64,000 nt of DNA from Pseudomonas fluorescens (lineage in GTDB: Bacteria > Pseudomonadota > Gammaproteobacteria > Pseudomonadales > Pseudomonadaceae). The position numbers and the translations under genes are program-made. Below the pieces are notes generated by a model that did no database searches, was not told the DNA's origin, and saw nothing but the letters and a program-made list of their open reading frames with translations. Positions within the stretch are counted from its first letter, which is position 1. Each line of letters opens with the position of its first letter. The stretch lies in contig NZ_CABVII010000004.1 of the NCBI RefSeq assembly GCF_902497995.1, forward strand, positions 186,001 through 250,000, given 5' to 3'. This document shows positions 8,521-16,401 of the stretch, one piece after another.

Positions 8521-8712
8521 ATGATAGTTTCATCATCATGCATCGCGGTCAATCCGACCCGGTTCATGCAGTATGGGGAGAAGGCGTATCTGCTGCCGCG
8601 GGATGACATCAGCTGGAAGTTGTATGTCGATCAGTGGCTGCATCTGGCCAAGGTGACGGGGAATTATCAGAAGGTTCCGGGGCAGTGGTTGGCGGTGCCC
8701 GAGACTAAATAA
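8521..8712 (+). pseudogene. Remnant: C-terminal end of a periplasmic solute-binding protein
   Basis: A 63-residue frame whose last 50 residues (PTRFMQYGEKAYLLPRDD, then WKLYVDQWLHLA and GNYQKVPGQWLA) look like the C-terminal lobe helix of SBP_bac_3 amino-acid-binding or cyclohexadienyl-dehydratase-type proteins, normally about 250 residues long. No upstream part, signal peptide or ribosome binding site is present, so about 80% of the gene is missing. It starts within the promoter region of the DUF3892-like gene. Homology is judged by eye. Confidence 0.5.
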
Positions 8713-8718
8713 CGGACA

Positions 8719-8955
8719 TCAACCGGGGTGATCGACCACCTTGATCTGCGTCAGCCCTACCCGCTCAGCCTGCTCTAATACCTCCTCCGGTGTCGCGTCC
8801 GCAGTGGGCATGATCAGGCTGTTCTCTGCATCCCCAAAATGCAGCTGTAGCAGGTGCATCGCCGCCTCATGCACGGACAGCTGAGGCTGCTTGAGTTCGA
8901 ACAGGTGCGTGCGGGGCTCGCCGTTGAACAGGTATTCCAAGGTGTATTTGCGCAT
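8719..8955 (-). CDS. Conserved small hypothetical protein, 78 aa
   Basis: Starts at the ATG at 8955 with GAGGAT 8 bases upstream. It is an acidic cytosolic protein with a beta-hairpin start (KYTLEYLFNGEPRTHLFEL), a central helix (HEAAMHLLQLHF) and an ADATPEEVLEQAERVG helix. No catalytic motif, signal or membrane segment. I recognise the type as a Pseudomonas-restricted hypothetical but know no function. It lies 6 bases beyond the solute-binding-protein remnant, on the opposite strand. Confidence 0.6.
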   Translation of the reverse strand: MRKYTLEYLFNGEPRTHLFELKQPQLSVHEAAMHLLQLHFGDAENSLIMPTADATPEEVLEQAERVGLTQIKVVDHPG

Positions 8956-8994
8956 GGTGGGATCCTCGTAATGGCAGAAGTGCAGCCAAACATC

Positions 8995-9010
8995 CTGACT
9001 AAATGGTCAG
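8995..9010. promoter_or_regulatory. TetR-type operator-like palindrome
   Basis: CTGACTAAATGGTCAG has outer arms CTGAC and GTCAG around a 6-base centre and resembles operators of AcrR/TetR-type repressors (TGAC-N6-GTCA). It lies 40 bases upstream of the 78-aa gene starting at 8955. No TetR gene is nearby. Confidence 0.3.
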
Positions 9011-9116
9011 TTTTCAGTTCAACTGCTCGGCTTACCCTGTTCATGCAGAGGCCACCCTTGGTTCAATCAATGAAGTCGGGGTATTCCTTTCCAGAACTAT
9101 CGGCCATCGGCGCTGA

Positions 9117-9524
9117 CTATCTGATGTTGCCGGAAACTGTCTTGGTGTCACCCTTATGAACCTTGCAACTCACATCACCCGACATGGTGGTGACATCGCC
9201 ATTGATATCACCACTGTCGACATGGCCACTCATTGTGCGGACGCTGCCTACATTGCCGGTGACCTGAACCTTGCCAGCGGCCGTTTCAACCGAGGTGGCG
9301 TTACCGTTCACAACGACGCTGACCGGACCTGCCAATGGCACATTCTGCTCAACGCCATCGACCACCACCCTGTTGCCGTCAACGCTGATGTTTTTCCCGG
9401 TGTAGGTAACACCATTGATGGTCACGGTAGCGCCGCCCGTGGCAACTTCAAGCTCGCGGGCCTGGGCAAAGCACGAGAGGTACAGTGCAGCGATCATCAG
9501 GGCCAGTTTCTGGGTGGTCGACAT
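9117..9524 (-). CDS. Secreted repetitive beta-strand protein, hypothetical
   Basis: 135 aa with a signal peptide (residues 1-22, ending CFAQA). The mature part is Val/Gly/Asn-rich with short repeated strands: VTINGVTYTGK, ISVDGNRVVVDG, VSVVVNGNATSVE, then TMSGHVDSGDINGD, TTMSGDVSCK and TKTVSGN. The repeated T-M/V-SG-x-V unit suggests a small beta-solenoid similar to DUF4097-type or adhesin folds. It has one mature Cys and no lipobox. It is probably periplasmic or extracellular with unknown role. Confidence 0.65.
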   Translation of the reverse strand: MSTTQKLALMIAALYLSCFAQARELEVATGGATVTINGVTYTGKNISVDGNRVVVDGVEQNVPLAGPVSVVVNGNATSVETAAGKVQVTGNVGSVRTMSGHVDSGDINGDVTTMSGDVSCKVHKGDTKTVSGNIR

Positions 9525-9548
9525 TTCACCGCTCCTTCTTTGAAGTGG

Positions 9549-9776
9549 TTACAGCATAGTCGTTTTTCTTTTAATGTTGAGCATTTCTGAAATCGCGACT
9601 TTTTGTTTAACTGCTCTATCGGCAATAAGAAAAGCCAACGCTTGCGATTGAGAGGCGCAAGGGACAACTGTTTCAGTCTCGTACTCAAAGATCTGATCGC
9701 TCAGACCATAAAGCATCGGTGAAATGTTAGCCATGAAGGAATCCAGCCCAGTAGTTTCGATGTTATCACGCTTCAT
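9549..9776 (-). CDS. Hypothetical protein, 75 aa
   Basis: The start at 9776 (MKRDNIETTGLDSF) has AGGTG 7 bases upstream. The protein is helical with one hydrophobic segment (ALAFLIADRAV) too short and charged for a membrane helix. Base composition is noticeably more AT-rich than the neighbours, suggesting recent acquisition. It lies 24 bases upstream of the secreted repetitive protein and may share its transcript. No family recognised. Confidence 0.4.
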   Translation of the reverse strand: MKRDNIETTGLDSFMANISPMLYGLSDQIFEYETETVVPCASQSQALAFLIADRAVKQKVAISEMLNIKRKTTML

Positions 9777-10004
9777 TTTGTCACCTGTATTTGTACAATA
9801 CATACACAGAGCCGATTATCAGACTCGGCAACGAGGACAGGTTTATTATTTACGATTAATAAGCCTGAACAAGCTATTTATTCGCCTCAATTATCTTGTT
9901 GGTCTCTAACCGGGGAAACGAAAACCGTATCGACAAATCAACATCAGTCCCTATGACGGCCATCACCGCCTGATCGCCGGACGTGTCACAACCCGTCGCC
10001 GGCT

Positions 10005-10982
10005 TCAGACCTGATAGTAGCTGCGATACCACTTCACGAATTGTTCCACACCAGCCTCGACCCCCACTTGCGGCTTGAAGTCGATCCACGCTTGCAGTGC
10101 GCTGGTGTCTGCCCAGGTCTTGACCACATCACCGGCCTGCAGCGGCATATAGTTGCGCCGGGCTGTCAGACCCAGTGACGACTCCAGGCACTCGACGAAG
10201 TCCATCAACGCCATGGGCAAGCCACGACCGATGTTGAACAGCCGGTTGCAACCTGCACCGGCCTCGACCGCTACCGGCACACGGGTGCGCAAGCGGGCAA
10301 TGCTTTCGACGATGTCGTCGATGTAGGTGAAATCCCGCGCCATTTCGCCCTGGTTGTAGACGTCAATCGGCTGGCCATGGAGGATGGCTTCGGTGAATTT
10401 GAACAGCGCCATGTCGGGCCGGCCCCAGGGACCGTAGACGGTAAAGAAGCGCAAGCCACTGGCCTTGAGGCCATACAGATGGCAGTAGCTGTCGGCCAAC
10501 AGCTCATTGGCGCGCTTGGTGGCCGCGTACAACGAAACCGGGTGGTCGACGGAGTCTTCGACGCTGAAAGGCAATTTACTGTTGCTGCCGTACACCGAAC
10601 TGCTGGAGGCGTAGATCAAGTGCTCAGGACGATGGTGCCGACAGGCTTCCAGCACATTGAGGAAACCCACCAGATTCGATTGCCCATAGACATCTGGGTT
10701 GTCCAGCGAATAACGCACACCAGCCTGGGCCGCCAGATGCACCACCTCGGTAAACCGGTGCTCGCCGAACAGCGCCATCAAGGCCGGTTTATCGACGATG
10801 TCCATTTTTTCGAAACGAAAGCCCGGCAAGCACGCAAGCCCTTCAAGCCGTGCCTGCTTGAGCGTGACCTCGTAGTAGTCGTTGAGGTTGTCGAGGCCGA
10901 CCACCTCGTGACCGTCCAGGCACAAACGCCTGGCCGTATGAAAGCCGATGAATCCGGCGGCGCCGGTGACCAGGACGGTCAT
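10005..10982 (-). CDS. NAD-dependent nucleotide-sugar epimerase, UDP-glucuronate 4-epimerase-like
   Basis: 325 aa extended short-chain dehydrogenase. It has the NAD site VLVTGAAGFIGFHTA at the N-terminus, the substrate-side motif HLAAQAGVRYS, catalytic ASSSSVYG (Ser/Thr) and YAATKRANE (Tyr-x3-Lys), and RFFTVYGPWGRPDMA. The last two blocks are typical of UDP-glucuronate 4-epimerases making UDP-galacturonate. The start at 10982 is chosen because the protein then begins directly at the Rossmann strand; the upstream in-frame ATG at 11027 lacks a ribosome binding site. It is divergent from the exopolysaccharide operon, whose Ugd would supply UDP-glucuronate. Confidence 0.85.
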   Translation of the reverse strand: MTVLVTGAAGFIGFHTARRLCLDGHEVVGLDNLNDYYEVTLKQARLEGLACLPGFRFEKMDIVDKPALMALFGEHRFTEVVHLAAQAGVRYSLDNPDVYGQSNLVGFLNVLEACRHHRPEHLIYASSSSVYGSNSKLPFSVEDSVDHPVSLYAATKRANELLADSYCHLYGLKASGLRFFTVYGPWGRPDMALFKFTEAILHGQPIDVYNQGEMARDFTYIDDIVESIARLRTRVPVAVEAGAGCNRLFNIGRGLPMALMDFVECLESSLGLTARRNYMPLQAGDVVKTWADTSALQAWIDFKPQVGVEAGVEQFVKWYRSYYQV

Positions 10983-11159
10983 GAAGCAGTCGCCTGTGAA
11001 CTGAGCGGCCTCTCGATCCGGATACATTGCACGGTCATGTTCATAGCCTGCTCCATTGCCCGGCGCTCAAGCTGAGGCAGTTACTTATAACCCTATGTCT
11101 GTAACAGGTCCAGACCCACTTACCCTATCGATGAAAAAATTATTTTTTAAAACAACTAC

Positions 11160-11211
11160 TTGCCAGTCACCCCTAAACTTTTGGATCAAAGGCATGTCTT
11201 TTGACTGGCAA
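11160..11211. promoter_or_regulatory. Inverted repeat upstream of the exopolysaccharide promoter
   Basis: Perfect 9-base arms TTGCCAGTC (11160-11168) and GACTGGCAA (11203-11211), with starts 43 bases apart. The right arm ends 3 bases before the -35 hexamer. The geometry, two half-sites about four helical turns apart just upstream of -35, suits a looping or class I regulator. The regulator is unknown. Confidence 0.4.
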
Positions 11212-11214
11212 CGT

Positions 11215-11243
11215 TTGACAGGCCCGACAGACTAGTTGATAAC
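11215..11243 (+). promoter_or_regulatory. Candidate sigma-70 promoter for the exopolysaccharide operon
   Basis: A perfect TTGACA (-35, 11215-11220), a 17-base spacer and GATAAC (-10, 11238-11243). It would start transcription near 11250, giving a leader of about 400 bases. Confidence 0.4.
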
Positions 11244-11352
11244 TACATCGGCCTATCAAAACCAGGCCAACATCGGAGCACTAGTCGGCATTCGCCGATC
11301 CAAAGGGAACACTAAAGCAACTATTGACTTTAAGGGCCCTATTACACGGACT

Positions 11353-11364
11353 GTGCGGTAGCTT
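11353..11364 (+). promoter_or_regulatory. ops-like element for RfaH recruitment
   Basis: GTGCGGTAGCTT matches the enterobacterial ops core GGCGGTAGCGTG at GCGGTAGC-T. It contains the GC-GGTA-GC arrangement that forms the small non-template hairpin read by RfaH. It lies on the coding strand, downstream of the candidate promoter and upstream of an RfaH-family gene. Confidence 0.45.
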
Positions 11365-11653
11365 TGGCCCGGACAAATACTCGAATGGTCCCATCAAGTT
11401 GCGTTGGGTAGCACTAGGACGTACAGGTGTCCGTGCACTACGGCCGCGGATGTTTTTATCCTCCTTACGACGATGGGCATCCCGGTAAAGACTCGAGCGT
11501 AACATGTTTCATTATTGACACACACTTTCTCCCCATAAAAATAATTATGCTGGGCTCCACATCTCCAACACCGCCTACTAGCAAGCATGAAGGCTGCTGA
11601 TGCTAGAACGGATAACGATGCTTAAACTTTCGCTGAGTACGGAGTTTGCAAGC

Positions 11654-12163
11654 ATGCTAACTAACAACACCGATGGCTCTAGTTGGTACCTGCTCCAGTG
11701 CAAACCGCGTCAGGATGACCGGGCACAAATCAACCTGTTGCGGCAGAGCTACGATATCTTTCGCCCGCAACTCACCACCGATCGGCTGATCCGCGGCAAA
11801 CCGCAGAAGGTTTCCGAATCGCTCTTTCCAGGCTATCTGTTCGTTCGTTTAAGCCACGATGCCAACTGGACGCCGATACGCTCGACCCGCGGGGTCAGCC
11901 GATTTGTCGAATTCAATCGCGGCCCTGCGGTGGTGGCCGATAACGTGATAGAGCATCTGCGTACGCGATGCCTGACATCCGCGGCGCCCGGCATTGAAGA
12001 ACTTCAACCCGGCCAGACATTGCGCATAATCCGGGGGCCGCTGTCACCTCTGGAGGGTGTCTTTTTGTCAATGCTGGGCGCGGAACGGGTCATGTTGCTA
12101 CTTCAATTCCTCAATCGGCAACAGTCCATCTGTATTCCGCTGAGTGATCTCGCCCCCCAATAA
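11654..12163 (+). CDS. rfaH: RfaH-family transcription antiterminator (NusG paralogue)
   Basis: 169 aa from the ATG at 11654, with GGAG 9 bases upstream; an in-frame ATG at 11600 would give 187 aa. The NusG N-terminal domain is visible: SSWYLLQCKPRQDDRAQINL, LIRGKPQKVSESLFPGYLF, then STRGVSRFVEFNRGPAVV. Spacing and the TRGVSRFV motif match RfaH rather than NusG. The C-terminal KOW-like domain follows (PGQTLRIIRGPLSPLEGVF). RfaH proteins bind RNA polymerase at ops sites and suppress termination in long polysaccharide operons. Here it is the first gene of such an operon and so probably acts in cis on its own locus. Confidence 0.9.
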   Translation: MLTNNTDGSSWYLLQCKPRQDDRAQINLLRQSYDIFRPQLTTDRLIRGKPQKVSESLFPGYLFVRLSHDANWTPIRSTRGVSRFVEFNRGPAVVADNVIEHLRTRCLTSAAPGIEELQPGQTLRIIRGPLSPLEGVFLSMLGAERVMLLLQFLNRQQSICIPLSDLAPQ

Positions 12164-12279
12164 ATCACTTGCCGGCAAGCGTTAACACTCAATATTGGAT
12201 CCATACCAATCTTGCACTGATCGTGCTCACCCCGCGTCCACCACGCCTGAGCACCACTTTCCAGGAGCAATGATAGGCC

Positions 12280-13434
12280 ATGAAGCCCCTCCCCCCCTTG
12301 TCGATTATTATGGTCAGCCTGTACCCGGGCTATGCCTGGTGCGTTGATCCCCAGAACATCGATATCTATGGATTGAACTTCACTCCGACGCTGACTTTTT
12401 CGGAAGCTTTCGACGATAACATCCGCGAGCTCGACCACAATGTGCAGTCGTCCATGGTCACGCGCATCGCGCCCTCCTTCGAGCTCAAGGCGCAAGACCG
12501 CAACAGCGCCACCCGGTTGATCTGGCAACCGACCCGCAACATCTATCACGATGAATCCGACGCCTCCAGTACCGCACAACGTGTGCAACTGGCCAGCATC
12601 ATGGAATTCACCGACCGGCATCGTCTGAAACTTGAGGGGGAATGGCGCAAATACGAGCGAACGACCGACACGGCGGTGGATGGTATCAATGACAAGATTC
12701 AGAACAGTCAGGCCAACGGTCTCTATACCTACGGCGCTAAAAGTGCTGCCAATCAAATTGATCTGGGGGCCAGTTACGCACAACTTCGCTATGACAATTC
12801 CGGGGGGATCAACGACGACAAGGAACGCGACACCACCGAGCTGACCACCACCTGGTACCACCGCATCGGCAGCAACACCCGTGGTCTGTTGGAGTACGAC
12901 CACACGATCTTCGACTACTTGCAAGCCAACAGCCCCCGCAGCAGCAAATCCGATGCCCTGCTCGCCGGCGCCGAATGGGATTTCACCGCTCGCACCACCG
13001 GCAAAGTCCGGGTTGGCTATGAGCGCAAGAATTTCGATGACAGCGAGTCCAAGGACCTCGATAACCCGACCTGGCAGGTGGATCTGCAATGGAAACCACG
13101 TACCTACTCGACCTTCACTGTTCTGGCCCGCCAGGCCATGGCGGAGGGTGACGATGGCGCCGATGCCGTCAAGGCCACCTATGCCCAGCTCGGCTGGCGT
13201 CATGGCTGGACCGAACGCATCACCGGCGTGACGGAAATCGGTGCAGGTCGCGACGTCTACGAGGGGCAGGACCGGACCGACGACCTGCGCGATTACCACC
13301 TGGCTCTGGTGTACGAAATGCGCCGCTGGCTGGACATTGAAGTCGGCTATCGCTACCGCGACGACAATTCCGATGCCGACAACGAAAGCTACGAACGCAA
13401 CGTGTTCCAGGTCAGCTTCGACATCAGTCTCTGA
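12280..13434 (+). CDS. Outer-membrane beta-barrel protein of an exopolysaccharide locus (BBP2/EpsL-like)
   Basis: 384 aa. The N-terminal hydrophobic segment ends near WCVDPQN and acts as a signal sequence. It is followed by alternating amphipathic strands rich in Tyr, Trp, Asp and Arg (FTPTLTFSEAFDDNI, KLEGEWRKYER, WYHRIGSNTRGLLEYDH, LDIEVGYRYRDDNS), ending in an aromatic/Leu strand (VFQVSFDISL) as in barrels inserted by BAM. This fits the beta-barrel_2/EpsL family found with Wza- and Wzc-like genes. Its likely job is outer-membrane passage of the polymer alongside the export protein. It precedes that gene by 11 bases. Confidence 0.82.
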   Translation: MKPLPPLSIIMVSLYPGYAWCVDPQNIDIYGLNFTPTLTFSEAFDDNIRELDHNVQSSMVTRIAPSFELKAQDRNSATRLIWQPTRNIYHDESDASSTAQRVQLASIMEFTDRHRLKLEGEWRKYERTTDTAVDGINDKIQNSQANGLYTYGAKSAANQIDLGASYAQLRYDNSGGINDDKERDTTELTTTWYHRIGSNTRGLLEYDHTIFDYLQANSPRSSKSDALLAGAEWDFTARTTGKVRVGYERKNFDDSESKDLDNPTWQVDLQWKPRTYSTFTVLARQAMAEGDDGADAVKATYAQLGWRHGWTERITGVTEIGAGRDVYEGQDRTDDLRDYHLALVYEMRRWLDIEVGYRYRDDNSDADNESYERNVFQVSFDISL

Positions 13435-13445
13435 GGAGATTTTCC

Positions 13446-13979
13446 ATGAACACACGCATCCTTGGCCTATTGCTCGTGTTGTGTCTGATCCCTGTCTCAC
13501 ACGCCGCCGATCCCGGTACCCAGTACAAACTGGCGGCCGGCGACGTTCTGCGCATCACGGTTTTCGGCGAGCCGGAGCTGAGTCTCAAACGGATTCGTCT
13601 CAACGATGCGGGGACGTTTTCCTACCCCTTTCTGGGGGAAATTTCCGCCAAGGGCCTGACCCCCAACCAGGTCGAAAAGATCATCGTCGACGGACTCAAA
13701 CAGGGTTACCTGATCGACCCCAAAGTCAGCCTGAGCCAGATCGAATACCGCGCCTTTTACATCAATGGGGAAGTGCAAAAACCTGGCAGTTATCCGTTCG
13801 TACCGGGGCTAACCCTGGACAAGGCCATCGCCCTGGGCGGCGGCCTGACCGAACGCGCCTCGATCAAGCGAGTGACGATCGTGCGCGGCGATGACGGCCA
13901 GACGCTGACCGACAACATTACCCGCAGCACCGTGATTGCTCCGGGTGACACCATCTCCATTGCGCAAGGCTTTTTCTAA
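13446..13979 (+). CDS. Short Wza/EpsE-like polysaccharide export protein
   Basis: 177 aa with a signal peptide (residues 1-20, ending VSHAA). A Poly_export domain follows (YKLAAGDVLRITVFGEPEL ... GTFSYPFLGEISAKGLT), then one SLBB domain (YINGEVQKPGSYPFVPG and LDKAIALGGGLTERAS). It is about half the length of E. coli Wza. It has no lipobox Cys and no C-terminal amphipathic helix, so it is probably a soluble periplasmic ring that works with the neighbouring barrel rather than forming the outer-membrane pore itself. It ends two bases before the Wzc-like gene. Confidence 0.9.
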   Translation: MNTRILGLLLVLCLIPVSHAADPGTQYKLAAGDVLRITVFGEPELSLKRIRLNDAGTFSYPFLGEISAKGLTPNQVEKIIVDGLKQGYLIDPKVSLSQIEYRAFYINGEVQKPGSYPFVPGLTLDKAIALGGGLTERASIKRVTIVRGDDGQTLTDNITRSTVIAPGDTISIAQGFF

Positions 13980-13981
13980 TC

Positions 13982-16297
13982 ATGGACAACAGCCCTGGCA
14001 CCTACGTCGAACGTCCGCTTCAAGCGGCTGCACCTGTGCAGCACAGCGAAGAAAAGGACACCATTGATCTGCTCAAACTCTGGAGAGTGGCCTGGCGCGC
14101 CAAATGGAACATCGGATGCTGCGTACTGCTGAGCAGTGCACTGGCCATAGCAGTGGTGTCGACCATCACCCCGCAGTACATCGGCAGCACCACCCTGCTG
14201 ATCAAGGATACGACCCCGCCGCCGCTGAACTTCCAGCAGACGACCGACAAGGGCGGCCCAACCCCCGACTACCTGCAGACCCAACTGGCACTCCTGCAGT
14301 CGCGGGAGCTGGCGGAACGGGCGGTCAGGAAACTCAAGCTGACAACCCATCCGGTGACCGACCCCCGCCAGCAACCGCAGTCCTGGTTCAAACCGCGCCA
14401 GTGGCTGGCGGACCTTAACCATGGCCAATGGTTACCGGGCCTGGGATTCCTGACGCAGGCAGCGACGACGCCCACGGAAGAAGACGTGTTCAATGAAGTC
14501 ACGCGAAACTTCATGCGCCATGCCAGCGTCAAATTCGTCGGCAAAAGCCAGTTGATCGAAATCCAGGTGGAGTTGCCAGACCCGCAACTGGCGGCAGCCG
14601 CCGCCAACGCGCTGGCCCAGGGTTTCCTCGACAGTCAGTTCGATACCAGCCAGAAATCCTCGCTGACCACCACCAGCTGGATGAACACACGCCTGATCGA
14701 GTTGCGCGACAACCTGCGCAAGGCCGAGGACAAGCTTCAGGCCTACCGTGAAGAACAGGGTCTGGTGGATGTCGACGGGGTCGCCACCATCAGTGCCAAC
14801 GAACTGCAAATGACCGGCAATCGCATGATCGACGCCCGCCGAAACCGCGCGGAAGCCGAAAGCCAATACCGTCAGGTGCAGGGCCTGGGCAGTGGCGGCG
14901 ACCTGAGCAGACTCTCCAGCGTCCCTGCCGTGCTGAGCAACCCGCTGGTGCAGCAGTTCCAGGCCGAACTGGCCAAGGCCCAAGCCAGGGTCGAGGAGCT
15001 GTCGGGACGTTATGGTCCGAAACACCCCAGCCTGCTCTCCGCCCGTTCGGAGCTACGCACTGCTTCAGACAGCCTGCGCATCCAGGTCAGGCAGGTGATC
15101 GCCGGCATCGAACACCAATACCGGCTGGCGGTGGCCAGCGAAGAGGCACTGCGTAAATCCTTCAACACCAACAAGGCACAAATACAGGACATCTCGCGCA
15201 AGGAATTCCAGCTGCGCGAATTCCAACGGGAGGTCGACAGCAGCCGGGCGCTGTATGAAACCTTCATCACCCGGCTCAAGGAAACCGCGGCAACGTCTGA
15301 CATGGACTCGACCAAGGCGCGCATTATCGATTCCGCCATCGTGCCTCTGGAAGCCAGCAAGCCGCGCAAGACCCGGATCGTGGCGATTGTCGCTTTGGTG
15401 GCCGGGGTGATTGGTCTGGCAGTGGCCTTATTGTTCGACTACCTGAACAACACCTTCAAGAGCGACGACACCATCGAAAGCACGCTCAACATACCGCTGC
15501 TCAGCGTGGTGCCCTTGGTGGCGAAAAAAAGCCGGCGACAACTGGCGCGCCTGTTTGACGACAACGACAATCCGCGATTTTCCGAAACCATTCGCAACCT
15601 GCGAACCTGGTTGATGCTGCAGGACAGTGATACGCCATCGCAGGTTGTGCTGGTGACCTCGACCGTGCCCGAAGAAGGCAAAAGCACCATTGCCAACAAC
15701 CTCGCCAGCTCACTCACGTCGCTGGAGCGTGTGCTGCTGATCGATGCCGACATGCGCCAACCCACCCTCTCGCTGAACTTCGACTTTGCGCCCGACAGCC
15801 CCGGTCTGGCCAACGTGATTGCCGGTACGGCACGCCTCGAAGAGTGCATTCGCACCGTGGGTAATCTCGACATGTTGACCGCCGGCAATATCTCACCGCC
15901 GTCGCTGGATCTGTTCAGCTCACCACGCCTGCCGTCACCGCTTGCAAATAACGACCCGTTACGCCAGCCGCCACCCCAGGATCTGCTCAGTTCGCCGCGC
16001 CTGGCATGCATGCTCGAAGTACTCAAGACGCGTTACCGGCACATCATCATCGATTCGCCGCCAGCGGAAATGGTCAGCGATGCGCTGTTGCTGGCTCAGC
16101 ATTCGGATGCGGTGATCTACGTGGTCAAGGCCGACAGCACGCCGGTGAGCCAGGTGCAGAAGTACCTCGCCATGCTGCAACAAAGCCACGCGCCGGTGTT
16201 CGGGGTGGTGCTCAACCAGGTCGACCTGCGCAAGGCGCGCAAGTATGGCTACAGCCATTCGCAAAGGTTCTACAACTACGACTTCGCCCCCAGGTAA
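13982..16297 (+). CDS. Wzc-like polysaccharide co-polymerase / tyrosine autokinase
   Basis: 771 aa inner-membrane protein. In order: an N-terminal Wzz domain with a first membrane helix near residues 40-60, a long periplasmic coiled-coil part with a GNVR-like end, a second membrane helix near 465-485 (IVAIVALVAGVIGLAVALLF), and a cytosolic BY-kinase domain. Walker A is VPEEGKSTIANNLA, Walker A' is LLIDADMRQPTL and Walker B is HIIIDSPP. The tail has clustered tyrosines (KYGYSHSQRFYNYDF), the expected autophosphorylation sites. It controls chain length and export. No cognate Wzb-type phosphatase gene is in the window. Confidence 0.95.
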   Translation: MDNSPGTYVERPLQAAAPVQHSEEKDTIDLLKLWRVAWRAKWNIGCCVLLSSALAIAVVSTITPQYIGSTTLLIKDTTPPPLNFQQTTDKGGPTPDYLQTQLALLQSRELAERAVRKLKLTTHPVTDPRQQPQSWFKPRQWLADLNHGQWLPGLGFLTQAATTPTEEDVFNEVTRNFMRHASVKFVGKSQLIEIQVELPDPQLAAAAANALAQGFLDSQFDTSQKSSLTTTSWMNTRLIELRDNLRKAEDKLQAYREEQGLVDVDGVATISANELQMTGNRMIDARRNRAEAESQYRQVQGLGSGGDLSRLSSVPAVLSNPLVQQFQAELAKAQARVEELSGRYGPKHPSLLSARSELRTASDSLRIQVRQVIAGIEHQYRLAVASEEALRKSFNTNKAQIQDISRKEFQLREFQREVDSSRALYETFITRLKETAATSDMDSTKARIIDSAIVPLEASKPRKTRIVAIVALVAGVIGLAVALLFDYLNNTFKSDDTIESTLNIPLLSVVPLVAKKSRRQLARLFDDNDNPRFSETIRNLRTWLMLQDSDTPSQVVLVTSTVPEEGKSTIANNLASSLTSLERVLLIDADMRQPTLSLNFDFAPDSPGLANVIAGTARLEECIRTVGNLDMLTAGNISPPSLDLFSSPRLPSPLANNDPLRQPPPQDLLSSPRLACMLEVLKTRYRHIIIDSPPAEMVSDALLLAQHSDAVIYVVKADSTPVSQVQKYLAMLQQSHAPVFGVVLNQVDLRKARKYGYSHSQRFYNYDFAPR

Positions 16298-16401
16298 CCA
16301 CGGGCACGCAGCCTGTTTGCCGACGTTTGATCTCACTCCAATCGATAACCGCCAGCGCCGTTGCCGTGCTGGCGCGTCATCCATGTAAAGAGATTGAGTC
16401 G

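Larger units (their letters stand above)
10983..11653. other. AT-rich divergent control region and long leader of the exopolysaccharide operon
   Basis: No credible gene lies in these 671 bases; short open frames here have no ribosome binding site or recognisable product. The region is clearly more AT-rich than its surroundings. It holds a 9-base inverted repeat (11160-11211), a sigma-70-like promoter (11215-11243) and an ops-like element (11353-11364), listed separately. A roughly 400-base untranslated leader is predicted before the RfaH-like gene. Confidence 0.6.

Noticed and set aside
11281..11505. A 74-codon minus-strand frame in the exopolysaccharide leader
   Set aside because: No ribosome binding site, no homology recognised, and it overlaps the ops-like element on the other strand.
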